Source: Gallaecimonas pentaromativorans | GTDB taxonomy: Bacteria; Pseudomonadota; Gammaproteobacteria; Enterobacterales; Gallaecimonadaceae | Assembly: GCF_003751625.1 (NCBI RefSeq) | Contig: NZ_RJUL01000010.1 | Location: 64,528-128,527 of the forward strand | DNA length: 64,000 nt | Reading direction: 5' to 3' | Shown: positions 1 through 8,312 of the stretch, piece after piece | Layout of the letters: the number at the start of each line of letters is the position of its first letter | Numbering within the stretch: the stretch's first letter is position 1 | Notes under the pieces: generated by a model | Databases searched by the model: none | Seen by the model: the letters and a program-made list of their open reading frames with translations, nothing else | Told to the model about the DNA's origin: nothing | Program-made: the position numbers and the translations under genes

Positions 1-22
1 TTAACCAACTACGCCTTAAATT

Positions 23-97
23 TGGAGCGGGAAACGAGACTTGAACTCGCGACCCCAACCTTGGCAAGGTTGTGCTCTACCACTGAGCTATTCCCGC
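23..97 (-). tRNA. tRNA-Gly (anticodon GCC)
   Basis: Read on the minus strand the 75 nt fold as a cloverleaf: acceptor GCGGGAA pairs with TTCCCGC, the anticodon stem CAACC/GGTTG encloses loop TTGCCAA (anticodon GCC), the T-loop is TTCAAGT, and CCA is encoded. Positions 1-97, including 22 nt of 3' flank, are identical to 250-346, so this is a recent tandem duplicate of the other tRNA-Gly. Confidence 0.97.
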
Positions 98-170
98 ATT
101 GTGTGCGCTGCCTGAGCAACGACTTTTGGCTTTCGCCATGACCCTGGTCTAAGCCCGAATCATCTAAATT

Positions 171-264
171 TGGAGCGGGAAACGAGACTTGGCTGGGCCG
201 ACATTCGGCTCGCGACCGTCGCGATTCTCACACCTCGTAGTCAATTAATTTAACCAACTACGCC
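171..264 (-). pseudogene. Degenerate tRNA-Gly-like copy between the two intact genes
   Basis: Positions 171-190 repeat the 3' half of the neighbouring tRNA-Gly genes (CCA end, acceptor 3' strand, part of the T arm). The T-loop is then interrupted by about 16 nt containing a GCCGA-ATG-TCGGC hairpin, followed by a 7-9 nt return to the Gly sequence (CTCGCGACC). The remainder (about 212-264) matches neither the Gly anticodon nor its D arm, and the 5' strand GGCGTAG cannot pair with TTCCCGC. No cloverleaf is possible as far as I can fold it. It may be a recombination scar in the tRNA array, or a spacer with tRNA remnants. Confidence 0.6.
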
Positions 265-271
265 TTAAATT

Positions 272-346
272 TGGAGCGGGAAACGAGACTTGAACTCGCG
301 ACCCCAACCTTGGCAAGGTTGTGCTCTACCACTGAGCTATTCCCGC
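272..346 (-). tRNA. tRNA-Gly (anticodon GCC)
   Basis: Identical in sequence and length to the tRNA at 23-97, with the same acceptor pairing, TTGCCAA anticodon loop and encoded CCA. It is the first intact gene of the minus-strand array, downstream of a good promoter at 397-424. Confidence 0.97.
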
Positions 347-396
347 GCTTTGGCCTTACAGCCCGCCGTCGGTATTGTTCCCCGACAGCGGAGCGC

Positions 397-424
397 ATTG
401 TACCTAAAAATTTCGTCTGCGCAA
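397..424 (-). promoter_or_regulatory. Promoter of the tRNA-Gly array
   Basis: On the minus strand, -35 TTGCGC (419-424) and -10 TACAAT (397-402) are separated by 16 nt. They are followed by a GC-rich discriminator (GCGCTCCGC), the arrangement expected for a stable-RNA promoter under stringent control. It lies about 50 nt upstream of the first tRNA-Gly. Confidence 0.7.
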
Positions 425-451
425 CATCCCCAAATACTGTTTGGCGCCTTT

Positions 452-1000
452 TTAGGCAACCGGCAGTTTCAGGAAATGGTCACGGTAGTAACGCAGCTCC
501 TCGATGGACTCGCGGATGTCATCCAGGGCCAGGTGGGTTTCTTTCTTCTTGATGCCGCCAAGCACTGCCGGCGCCCAGCGCCGGGCCAGCTCTTTAAGGG
601 TACTGACATCAAGGTTGCGGTAGTGAAAGTAGGCCTCAAGCTCTGGCATGTATTTGACCAAAAAGCGCCGGTCCTGGCCGATGGAGTTGCCGCAAATCGG
701 CGAGGCGCCCTTGTCGACCCACTTTTGCAAAAAGGCGATGGTTTGCGCCTCGGCGTCAGCTTCGGATAAGGCACTTGCCTTGACTCTGGCCACCAGGCCG
801 TTGGCGGTGTGGGTACGGGTGCACCATTCGTCCATGGCGTTCAGCAGCGCATCGCTCTGATGCACCGCCAGCACCGGCCCTTCGGCCAGAATATTAAGGT
901 CTTTGTCGGTGACGATGGTGGCGATCTCGATGATCCGCTCTTTTTCCGGATCCAGGCCGGTCATTTCCAGATCAATCCAAATCAGGTTGTCTTTGCTCAT
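452..1000 (-). CDS. orn: Oligoribonuclease
   Basis: 182 aa, the usual length for Orn (E. coli about 181). It is a DEDDh-family 3'-5' exoribonuclease that degrades 2-5 nt RNA fragments to mononucleotides, including pGpG from c-di-GMP turnover, in the cytoplasm. The DEDD motif I is visible as [10 protein letters not shown] near residues 8-17, and the C-terminal part has the [18 protein letters not shown] segment carrying the last catalytic residues. The start at 1000 gives the family N-terminus MSKDNLIW; a longer open frame upstream runs into the divergent rsgA. The orn/rsgA/psd/mscM neighbourhood matches E. coli. Confidence 0.97.
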   Translation of the reverse strand: MSKDNLIWIDLEMTGLDPEKERIIEIATIVTDKDLNILAEGPVLAVHQSDALLNAMDEWCTRTHTANGLVARVKASALSEADAEAQTIAFLQKWVDKGASPICGNSIGQDRRFLVKYMPELEAYFHYRNLDVSTLKELARRWAPAVLGGIKKKETHLALDDIRESIEELRYYRDHFLKLPVA

Positions 1001-1067
1001 GGGTTTTCTTCTGAAGGGGCACCTCGGTGTATCATAGGGTTTTACGTCAGCAGCAGCCAGGAACAAA

Positions 1068-2093
1068 GTGGCCAAACGCAGCAAACTGACCCACGGCCAA
1101 CAGCGCCGGGTTAAAGCCAATCATGCCAAACGTCTTAAGCAGCAGGACGAGGTCGCCATCGACGATGCCCTGCTGGGCAGCCCCGAAGAAGGCTTGGTGC
1201 TCTCGCGCTTTGGCCAGCACGCCGATGTGGAAGATGCTGAGGGCAAGGTGCACCGCCTGAACCTGAGGCGCACCGTCGGCTCGCTGGTCACTGGCGACAA
1301 AGTGGTGTGGCGCCGGGGCAACGAGGCCCTGGCCGGTATCAGCGGCGTGATTGAGGCGGTACACGAGCGCCATTCGGTGCTGACCCGCCCGGATTTCTAC
1401 GACGGCATCAAGCCGGTGGCCGCCAATATCGACCAGATGTACATCGTCTCTTCGGTGCTGCCGGTGCTCTCTACCCACATCATCGACCGCTACCTGGTGG
1501 CCGGCGAGACCTTGGGGGTCGAGTCGGTGATCATCCTCAATAAAACCGACCTATTGGACGAGGCGGCCCGCCAGGACGCCGAGCAGCAATTAGCCCTGTA
1601 CCGCGACATTGGCTACCAGGTGCTGCTGGTGTCGGTGAAAAAAGGCGAAGGCATGGCAGAGCTTGAGGCCACGCTGCAAGATGAAGTGAGTATCTTTGTC
1701 GGCCAGTCGGGGGTGGGTAAATCCTCTCTGGTGAACCGGCTGCTGCCGGACGCCGCAGCCCAAGTGGGGGACGTGTCACAGAACTCCGGCCTTGGCCAGC
1801 ACACCACCACGGTGGCCAGACTCTTTCACTTCCCCACCGGCGGGGATTTGATTGATTCCCCCGGCATTCGCGAATTTGCGCTCTGGCACCTGGACGAAAC
1901 TACCATCGCCCGCGGCTTTCGCGAGTTCCGGGCCTTTTTGGGCACCTGCAAGTTTCGCGACTGCAAACACAAGGCCGATCCGGGCTGCGCCCTCAATGCC
2001 GCCATTGCCCGTGGAGAACTGGCCCAAAGCCGCCTAGACAGTTACCATCGCATTGTTGACTCGCTGGCCGAGAGCCGGCCCAGTTTCGCCTGA
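1068..2093 (+). CDS. rsgA: Ribosome small-subunit-dependent GTPase RsgA
   Basis: 341 aa, starting at a GTG. RsgA is a circularly permuted GTPase that checks late maturation of the 30S subunit. In order: an N-terminal basic tail and OB domain; then the permuted G motifs, G4 NKTD near residue 158, G1 GQSGVGKSS near 211 and G3 DSPG near 263; then the zinc finger [14 protein letters not shown] near 294 (Cys, Cys, His, Cys ligands). It diverges from orn with only 67 nt between the starts, so the promoters must overlap. It is followed by psd after 30 nt. Confidence 0.97.
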   Translation: MAKRSKLTHGQQRRVKANHAKRLKQQDEVAIDDALLGSPEEGLVLSRFGQHADVEDAEGKVHRLNLRRTVGSLVTGDKVVWRRGNEALAGISGVIEAVHERHSVLTRPDFYDGIKPVAANIDQMYIVSSVLPVLSTHIIDRYLVAGETLGVESVIILNKTDLLDEAARQDAEQQLALYRDIGYQVLLVSVKKGEGMAELEATLQDEVSIFVGQSGVGKSSLVNRLLPDAAAQVGDVSQNSGLGQHTTTVARLFHFPTGGDLIDSPGIREFALWHLDETTIARGFREFRAFLGTCKFRDCKHKADPGCALNAAIARGELAQSRLDSYHRIVDSLAESRPSFA

Positions 2094-2123
2094 CAGCACC
2101 CTTTAATCGCCAAGGAATTCACG

Positions 2124-2972
2124 GTGTTAGACCAACTGAAAATCACCCTGCAGTATCTTATCCCCCAGCATGGCCTGTCCCGACTGACCGGGTTTCTGGC
2201 CAGCGCCAAGGCCGGGTTTGTCACCCGCGCCTTTATCCGCTTTTTTATCAACAAGTACAAAGTGGACATGAGCGAGGCCAAGCTGCAGGACCCGGCGGAC
2301 TTTGCCACCTTCAACGATTTCTTCACCCGCGAGCTCAAACCCGGCCTGCGCCCTCTGGCTGACACCGACCTGGTGTTGCCGGTGGACGGCACCGTCAGCC
2401 AGTTAGGCCCGGTAACTGCCGGGCGCATTATCCAGGCCAAGGGCCACGACTACAGCGCACAAGCCCTGCTGGGCGTTCCCGCTCTTGCCGAGCCCTACCA
2501 GAACGGCAGCTTTGCCACCATTTACCTGGCGCCGCGCGACTATCACCGCATTCACATGCCCATTAAAGGCACCCTCACCGACATGGTGTACGTGCCTGGC
2601 GATCTGTTCTCGGTAAACCCTTTGACCGCCGAAAACGTGCCCGGCCTATTTGCCCGTAACGAGCGGGTGGTCACCCTGTGGGAAACCGAAGCTGGCCCCA
2701 TGGCGCTGGTGCTGGTGGGCGCCACCATCGTTGCCAGCATCGAAACGGTGTGGGCCGGTACCGTGAGCCCGCCAACCGGCAAAGAGGTGCGCCACTGGGA
2801 TTATCGCCACCTCAAGGCCATCACCTTGGATAAGGGCGAAGAAATGGGCCGCTTCAAGCTGGGCAGCACCGTAGTGCTGCTGTTTGGCGAGCAGGCCGTG
2901 GCCTTTGCCGAGGAGTTGGCCCCCGGCACCACTACCCGCCTGGGCGGAGCCTTCGCCAGCAAGTCCAACTGA
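2124..2972 (+). CDS. psd: Phosphatidylserine decarboxylase proenzyme
   Basis: 282 aa with a GTG start ([11 protein letters not shown], the family N-terminus), preceded by an AAGGAA-type ribosome binding site. It makes phosphatidylethanolamine from phosphatidylserine at the inner membrane. The autocleavage motif LGST is at residues 246-249; cleavage between Gly247 and Ser248 yields the pyruvoyl cofactor on the alpha chain. The substrate-region motif with YHRIHMP is also present. The stop overlaps the start of the next gene (TGATG), so the two are translationally coupled. Confidence 0.97.
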   Translation: MLDQLKITLQYLIPQHGLSRLTGFLASAKAGFVTRAFIRFFINKYKVDMSEAKLQDPADFATFNDFFTRELKPGLRPLADTDLVLPVDGTVSQLGPVTAGRIIQAKGHDYSAQALLGVPALAEPYQNGSFATIYLAPRDYHRIHMPIKGTLTDMVYVPGDLFSVNPLTAENVPGLFARNERVVTLWETEAGPMALVLVGATIVASIETVWAGTVSPPTGKEVRHWDYRHLKAITLDKGEEMGRFKLGSTVVLLFGEQAVAFAEELAPGTTTRLGGAFASKSN

Positions 2973-3832
2973 TGCCCTCTTCCCGAAGTCTTTGGGAACT
3001 GCATATCGCGGTGTTGCTGTTTGGCGGCACCGCGCTCTTTGCCAAACTCATTCCCCTTGGCGCCCTGGACATGACGGTGCTGCGCTGCGTCATTGCCGCC
3101 CTCACCCTGGCGCTGGTGGTCAAAGCCACCAAAGGCCGGTTGCGCCTTGGCAGTGGCCGCGAATACGCCACCGCCCTCGCCCTTGGGGTGGTGGTGAGCC
3201 TGCACTGGGTCACCTATTTTGCTTCCATGCAGGTCTCCACCGTGGCGGTGGGGATGATCGCCTTTTTCACCTACCCGGTGATGGCGGTGCTGCTCGAGCC
3301 GATGATAAAGCGCCAACTGCCCCATCCTCGCGATCTGTTGGCCGCCGCCATTGTGCTGGTGGGCATCGTGCTTATCGTGCCGGACACCAACCTCGATAAC
3401 AGCACCACCCAAGGGGTGGCGCTGGGAGTGCTGTCGGCGCTGCTTTTTACCTTGAGAAACCTGCTGCACAAACACCGCTTCAGCCACCACTCCGGCCCCA
3501 AGGCCATGTTCTACCAGTGTCTGGTGGCGGCGGTGGTGTTGGCGCCCTTTCAAAGCAGCGCCGCGCTTTTAATGCCGCTGTGGGGTTGGGGGCTGTTGCT
3601 GGTGCTGGGCATTGGCTTTACCGCCACCCCTCACGCCCTGTTGGCCCAGGCCCTTGGCAACCTCAAAGTAAAAAGCGTGGCACTGATTTCCTGTCTGCAA
3701 CCTATCTATGCCACGGTTTTAGCGGCCTTGGTGCTGCATGAAATCCCCGATTGGCGTACTCTCGTCGGCGGCGTGCTGGTGGTCAGCGCGGCCGTGTTCG
3801 AGACCCTGGCGGCCCGTTCCCAAAAGCCCTGA
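2972..3832 (+). CDS. EamA/DMT-family permease
   Basis: 286 aa of almost entirely hydrophobic sequence with about ten predicted membrane helices in two related halves, the pattern of EamA (DMT superfamily, RhaT/YddG-like) transporters. The first half carries the LFGGTALFAKL segment and the second half ends near PIYATVLAALVLHE, both typical for the family. The substrate cannot be told from sequence; metabolite or amino-acid efflux is the usual role. It overlaps psd by 1 nt and so sits inside the psd-mscM transcription unit, an insertion relative to E. coli. Confidence 0.85.
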   Translation: MPSSRSLWELHIAVLLFGGTALFAKLIPLGALDMTVLRCVIAALTLALVVKATKGRLRLGSGREYATALALGVVVSLHWVTYFASMQVSTVAVGMIAFFTYPVMAVLLEPMIKRQLPHPRDLLAAAIVLVGIVLIVPDTNLDNSTTQGVALGVLSALLFTLRNLLHKHRFSHHSGPKAMFYQCLVAAVVLAPFQSSAALLMPLWGWGLLLVLGIGFTATPHALLAQALGNLKVKSVALISCLQPIYATVLAALVLHEIPDWRTLVGGVLVVSAAVFETLAARSQKP

Positions 3833-3906
3833 ACCCCAGCCCCTGGCTGTGGCGGGCCAGGTTAAAAAGCCCTAGGATGAGAAAGACTTAAGTTCCGGGA
3901 TCGGTT

Positions 3907-6900
3907 ATGCCCCTATTGTTTCGTACCTGCCTTGCCCTGGCATTGCTGCTCAGTGTTGGCGCCCAAGCCAACAGCCCTTTTCAAAAGCTGCTCAAAGAGC
4001 AGATGCAAACCAAGGCCCAGGCCGCCAAGAAGGCTGCCGATCCCCAAAGCGAACAGCTGGCGTCTCTCTATGGCGAGGCGGCCCAGTTGCTGGGCCAGCG
4101 TGACGACCACCTCAAGGTAGCCAAGCAATATCAGGACGTTATCGACAACTTCCCCAAGCTGCTGCCCCAAAAAGAGGCCGAGCTTGCCCGTTACCAATCG
4201 CCTACCCTGCCCAATTACAAAAGCTGGAGCGAAACCCGCCTCGACCAGGAACTGCCCCAGGTTGTCAGCGACCAGCAGAGCCTGAACGACCAGTTGGACA
4301 AGGTGATCAGCGAGCAAAGCCGCATCTCCAGCCGCCTGGGCCAGGGCAGCACCCAGGCCGCCAACCTGCGTAACGAGCTAAACCAACAGCAGCAAGACCT
4401 GGACAATCTCTCCGGCACCGACGCCCTGAGCCAGGCCCATATGGCGGTGGCGCAAGCCAAGGTGGCCATGCTGCAAGCCTGGATCCGCCGTCTGGAGCTG
4501 GAAGATGCCTCCGCCAGCCAGCGGCTGCGCTTAAAGGAAGTGGACCAAGAGCTGCTGAGCCTGCAAATCGCCGACAAGGTGGCCCAGCAATCGGCGATGC
4601 AATCGGCCCTTAATGAAAAGCGCCAGGCACGTATTCAGGCTACCTTGGTCGAAAGCCTGGACCATGACTACCAAAACCCCTTTTTGGACCAACTGGCCCA
4701 GGAGAGCGTCGGCTACGCCGATGAGCTGACCGACCTTAACAATCAAATTGTCTCGGCGCTGTCCAAGCTTCGAGACGTCAAACAAAAGAACCTGGAATGG
4801 CGCGAGTATCAGTCGTCGGTGCAAAAGCAGATTGAATGGCTGAAAGTGAGCGCCGCCTTTGGCGAAACCCTGCGCATTCGCTATGACCAGCTGCCTCGGG
4901 ACTTTCAGCACAAGCAGCTGATTAACGCCATCAACCAGGCCCGTATCGATAAATACGAGTACGACCAGAAGCTCAAGGGCCCGGTACCGGACGACGCCCT
5001 GGCCCAGCTCTCTGCCAAACAGGCCCAGCAAGCCAAAAAGCTCCTCGACACCCGCCGCCAATTGCTTAAAAAGCTCTCCGAGCGAACCTTTGAATACTTA
5101 AACCACCTGACTCAGTTGGAGATTGCCACCGGGGATCTCGAAAAGACCGTCGGCGAGCTCAAGACCCTTATCGAGGGGCATCTGTTTTGGATACCCAATG
5201 CCCGGCCCCTGAGCTGGGACTGGCTGACCTCTCTGGTGGATGACAGCTACCAGTTTGTGCGCCACAAGCTGGTGGAAGGCAACGAATTCAGGGTCAGCCA
5301 CCATCCGCTGTTGGTGGCGCTGGTGCTGGGGTTGATGGTGCTGGCCATGGTGATCCGCTGGTTGGAGCTCAACCGCCTGCGTAAACGCCTGGCAGAGCTT
5401 GCTAAACCGGTGGGAAATGTCACCCGCGACACCATCCGCGCCACGGTCAAGGCCCTGGCGTTAACCCTTGGCTACGCTACGCCGCTGCCGCTGCTGTTCT
5501 TGGTGCTGGGCCTCATTGCCAAAGAAACCCAACCGGCCCTTGCCATGGCCTTGATGGCCGGCGCCGCCGGCAGCGCCATCTGGCTGACGGTGCGTAACCT
5601 CACCCACGACGAGGGCATACTGCAAAGCCATTTTCGCTGGCGCGCCGCCGGGGTAAAACGGCTTAGGCTGTTGGTGCGGCGCCTGGCGCTGATTGCCACG
5701 CCGCTGTTGATGGTGACGGTGTATTGCCAGTTGCAAAACGACGAGGCCATTCGCCAGGGCCTTGGCCGGCTCACCTTTATGGCGCTGGCCGGGGGCCTGG
5801 CGGTGTTCTACCAGCAGCTTTACAAGCACCGGGCGCTGTTGGTGTACAACCTGGAAAAAGGGGTCAGGCCCCGCAACTGGCATTACCTGCTGTGGTGGGT
5901 GGCCATCTTGCTGCCGGCGGTATCCCTGGTGCTGGCCATTACCGGTTACTACTACACCGCCCAGCAAATCCTCTGGCTGGAACAGCTTTCCCTGCTGATG
6001 CTGTGTGGCTTTGCCTTTGCCTATTACCTCTCCAAGCGCTGGCTGCTGATCGAGCGGCGCAAAATCGCTTTTGCCCAGGCCAAAATCAAACGGGCCGAGC
6101 TGCTAGCCCAGCGCAGCAAAGAGCAGCAGACCGAAGAGGCCGACCCCGGCCCCGAGGTGCCGTCGGAAGAATCCCTTATCGACGTGGACACCATCTCCAG
6201 CCAGTCCATCGCCTTGATGCGCACCCTCTTTAAACTGGCGGCGGTGATCGCCCTGGTGGCGCTGTGGTCGTCCATGTACGACTCCCTGAGCTACTTCGAG
6301 CACATCAACCTCTACAGCGTTACCACCACCATCGACGGTGAAGAACAAGACGTGCCGGTAACCCTGATGGCCCTTATCTGGGCACTGCTGGCGCTGACGC
6401 TGATGGTGATTGGCAGCCGCAACCTGCCCGGCCTTTTGGAGCTGGCAGTATTGCAGCGAATGCAGCTCAGCCCCGGCACCGGTTTTGCCATCACCACAGT
6501 GTCACGTTACCTGGTTATCGTGGTGGGTGTGGCGACCACCTTTGGCCTGTTGGGCATCGAGTGGTCCAAGGCGCAGTGGCTGGTAGCGGCCCTGACGGTA
6601 GGTTTGGGCTTTGGCTTGCAGGAGATCTTCGCCAACTTCGTGTCGGGCCTTATCATCCTGTTTGAAAAGCCCATTCGCATCGGCGATACGGTCACCATTC
6701 GTGACCTTTCCGGCACCGTAACCCGCATCAATACCCGCGCCACCACCATAGTGGATTGGGACCACAAAGAGATCATCGTGCCCAACAAGGCCTTTATCAC
6801 CGAGCAGTTGGTGAACTGGTCGCTGTCGGACCCCACCACCCGGCTTATCATCCGTATCAGCGTCAACCACGGCTCCGATACGGACCTGGTGCAAGAGTTG

Positions 6901-7155
6901 ATGCTGGAGGCTGCCAAACGATGCCCCATGGTATTGGACCAACCCGAACCCTCGGCCTACCTGCTGGGTATTGGGTTGTCGTCTCTGGATTTCGAGCTGC
7001 GCGCCTACGTGGGCGACACCGACCATCGCCTGCGTACCTGCCACGCGCTCTACAGCGACATTCACCGACAGCTCAAAGCTCGTGGCATTACCCTTGCCTG
7101 GCCCAAGGTGGACGTCAATATGCTGCAACCTCCTCTCGCCCCCAAGGGGCCTTAA
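3907..7155 (+). CDS. mscM: MscS-family mechanosensitive channel MscM (YjeP-like)
   Basis: 1082 aa, close to E. coli MscM (about 1107). It has a signal peptide (cleavage after about residue 21, AQA), then a long periplasmic coiled-coil domain rich in Gln/Lys/Leu (about 30-430), a multi-helix membrane domain (about 460-860), and the MscS pore and beta domain from about residue 890. The pore helix and vestibule motif GFGLQEIFANFVSG is near 898-911, followed by the GDTVTIRDLSGTV beta domain. MscM gates at moderate membrane tension and protects against hypo-osmotic shock. Position after psd supports MscM rather than MscK. Confidence 0.93.
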   Translation: MPLLFRTCLALALLLSVGAQANSPFQKLLKEQMQTKAQAAKKAADPQSEQLASLYGEAAQLLGQRDDHLKVAKQYQDVIDNFPKLLPQKEAELARYQSPTLPNYKSWSETRLDQELPQVVSDQQSLNDQLDKVISEQSRISSRLGQGSTQAANLRNELNQQQQDLDNLSGTDALSQAHMAVAQAKVAMLQAWIRRLELEDASASQRLRLKEVDQELLSLQIADKVAQQSAMQSALNEKRQARIQATLVESLDHDYQNPFLDQLAQESVGYADELTDLNNQIVSALSKLRDVKQKNLEWREYQSSVQKQIEWLKVSAAFGETLRIRYDQLPRDFQHKQLINAINQARIDKYEYDQKLKGPVPDDALAQLSAKQAQQAKKLLDTRRQLLKKLSERTFEYLNHLTQLEIATGDLEKTVGELKTLIEGHLFWIPNARPLSWDWLTSLVDDSYQFVRHKLVEGNEFRVSHHPLLVALVLGLMVLAMVIRWLELNRLRKRLAELAKPVGNVTRDTIRATVKALALTLGYATPLPLLFLVLGLIAKETQPALAMALMAGAAGSAIWLTVRNLTHDEGILQSHFRWRAAGVKRLRLLVRRLALIATPLLMVTVYCQLQNDEAIRQGLGRLTFMALAGGLAVFYQQLYKHRALLVYNLEKGVRPRNWHYLLWWVAILLPAVSLVLAITGYYYTAQQILWLEQLSLLMLCGFAFAYYLSKRWLLIERRKIAFAQAKIKRAELLAQRSKEQQTEEADPGPEVPSEESLIDVDTISSQSIALMRTLFKLAAVIALVALWSSMYDSLSYFEHINLYSVTTTIDGEEQDVPVTLMALIWALLALTLMVIGSRNLPGLLELAVLQRMQLSPGTGFAITTVSRYLVIVVGVATTFGLLGIEWSKAQWLVAALTVGLGFGLQEIFANFVSGLIILFEKPIRIGDTVTIRDLSGTVTRINTRATTIVDWDHKEIIVPNKAFITEQLVNWSLSDPTTRLIIRISVNHGSDTDLVQELMLEAAKRCPMVLDQPEPSAYLLGIGLSSLDFELRAYVGDTDHRLRTCHALYSDIHRQLKARGITLAWPKVDVNMLQPPLAPKGP

Positions 7156-7168
7156 GTAGCAACGCACT

Positions 7169-7873
7169 ATGAAGATCTTCGCCCACAGAGGCGCCTCAGG
7201 TGAGGCGCCCGACAACACCCTGACCGCCTTCGAACTGGCCCTCGAGCAAGGCGCCGAAGCCATTGAACTGGACTTGCAGCGCTACCAGGACGAGATTTAC
7301 ATCCTCCACGACCGTTGGCTACACCACTGCACCAAGACCGGCCATGGCCTGCTGGAAAACCAGACGCCTCAAGACTTGGCGGCGGTGGATGCTGGCGATG
7401 GCAAACCCATCCCTACCCTGTGGCAGGTGCTGGAGCTGTGCGCCGGGCGCTGCCAGCTCAACCTGGAGCTAAAAGCCCACGATCTGCTGCCGGTGCTGGT
7501 GCCACTGCTGGAGCGAGCCGTTGACGAGCTTGGCTGGCAACCCGCGGATCTGCTTATCTCCTCTTTCCACCATCGCCAGTTGGCGGCTTTTCAGGCCCTC
7601 AAACCCGACTGGCCCATTGGCCTGCTGATAAGCCACATTCCTCTGGAACTGCCCAGCATGCTGGGGCCGCTTAAAGTGTTCTCGCTGCACTTGGATTGCA
7701 GCTTTATCGACAAGCACCTGGTGTATGAGGCCCAGGCCCTGGGGCTCAAGGTGTATGTGTACACGGTGGACGAGCCCGAAGATCTGCATCGCCTGCAGCA
7801 ATTGGGGGTGGATGGCATCTTCAGCAACTACCCGGCCCGTAGCCGGGAATGGTTACTTAGCCATATAACCTGA
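7169..7873 (+). CDS. Glycerophosphodiester phosphodiesterase (UgpQ-like)
   Basis: 234 aa. GDPD family: hydrolyses glycerophosphodiesters to glycerol-3-phosphate and an alcohol. The catalytic/metal motif HRGASGEAPDNT is at residues 6-17, with the metal ligands Glu-Leu-Asp (ELDLQ) near 38 and the second catalytic His in ILHD near 48. No signal peptide is seen, so it is cytosolic as for UgpQ. It starts 14 nt after mscM and probably belongs to the same operon, which thereby joins phospholipid synthesis and headgroup turnover. Confidence 0.9.
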   Translation: MKIFAHRGASGEAPDNTLTAFELALEQGAEAIELDLQRYQDEIYILHDRWLHHCTKTGHGLLENQTPQDLAAVDAGDGKPIPTLWQVLELCAGRCQLNLELKAHDLLPVLVPLLERAVDELGWQPADLLISSFHHRQLAAFQALKPDWPIGLLISHIPLELPSMLGPLKVFSLHLDCSFIDKHLVYEAQALGLKVYVYTVDEPEDLHRLQQLGVDGIFSNYPARSREWLLSHIT

Positions 7874-7941
7874 CGTTCTGAAACAATTGTTAACCATTGG
7901 GGCTGGACGGCCGGATGGCAACTGGGTAAGGTGTTCGCCTC

Positions 7942-7956
7942 TGTTAGGTAATAACA
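7942..7956. promoter_or_regulatory. Zur-type operator (TGTTAGGTAATAACA)
   Basis: A 15-nt inverted repeat, TGTTA-N5-TAACA, matching 11 of 14 defined positions of the enterobacterial Zur core TGTTATANTATAACA as I remember it. It lies only 8 nt upstream of the ATG of the small gene at 7965, so bound repressor would cover the start region. The same arms recur at 10638-10652 before the paralogous module. Confidence 0.6.
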
Positions 7957-7964
7957 TCCGCTTT

Positions 7965-8252
7965 ATGACATTGCTTCGCCCACAACACCGCTCTCGGTTA
8001 TGGATGCTACTGGCCCTCTGGCTGGTAGTTATTCAGGGCTATGCAATCATCCACGCCAGCAAGCACAGCCTGGTCCAAGACCAACAAAGCTGTCAGCTGT
8101 GTAATTTTGCCGAACACTCCGACCTCGGCCCCAGCTTCGCGCTGCCGGTCGTTACCGCCCTAATGGTCCCTGCCCCCGAGCAGGGCCTGGGCTATCAAAA
8201 TCCCCAACCGCCCCGCTATCGCCGCATGCCGGTACGCGGGCCGCCGGCCTGA
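7965..8252 (+). CDS. Small CxxC membrane-anchored protein of zinc-type receptor module 1
   Basis: 95 aa. One N-terminal hydrophobic helix (LWMLLALWLVVIQGYAII, about residues 12-29), then a short exported part with His residues and a CQLC pair near residues 44-47 and a C-terminus ending RGPP. The protein at 10716 aligns without gaps from the first Met, shares the helix, a CSLC pair and the RGPP end, and fixes the start codon even though no ribosome binding site is seen. It resembles DUF2946-type small proteins beside metal transport genes. Metal binding near the membrane is inference. It is 60 nt upstream of the receptor gene. Confidence 0.75.
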   Translation: MTLLRPQHRSRLWMLLALWLVVIQGYAIIHASKHSLVQDQQSCQLCNFAEHSDLGPSFALPVVTALMVPAPEQGLGYQNPQPPRYRRMPVRGPPA

Positions 8253-8312
8253 CCTTAACAACAGCCCACATTTAAACCTTTTCAGACATTTGCTGTTTTT
8301 AAGGACAGAAAG

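Noticed and set aside
2801-3553. 250-codon antisense frame over the psd/EamA genes
   Set aside because: His/Gln-rich composition typical of a complementary frame; overlaps two well supported genes.
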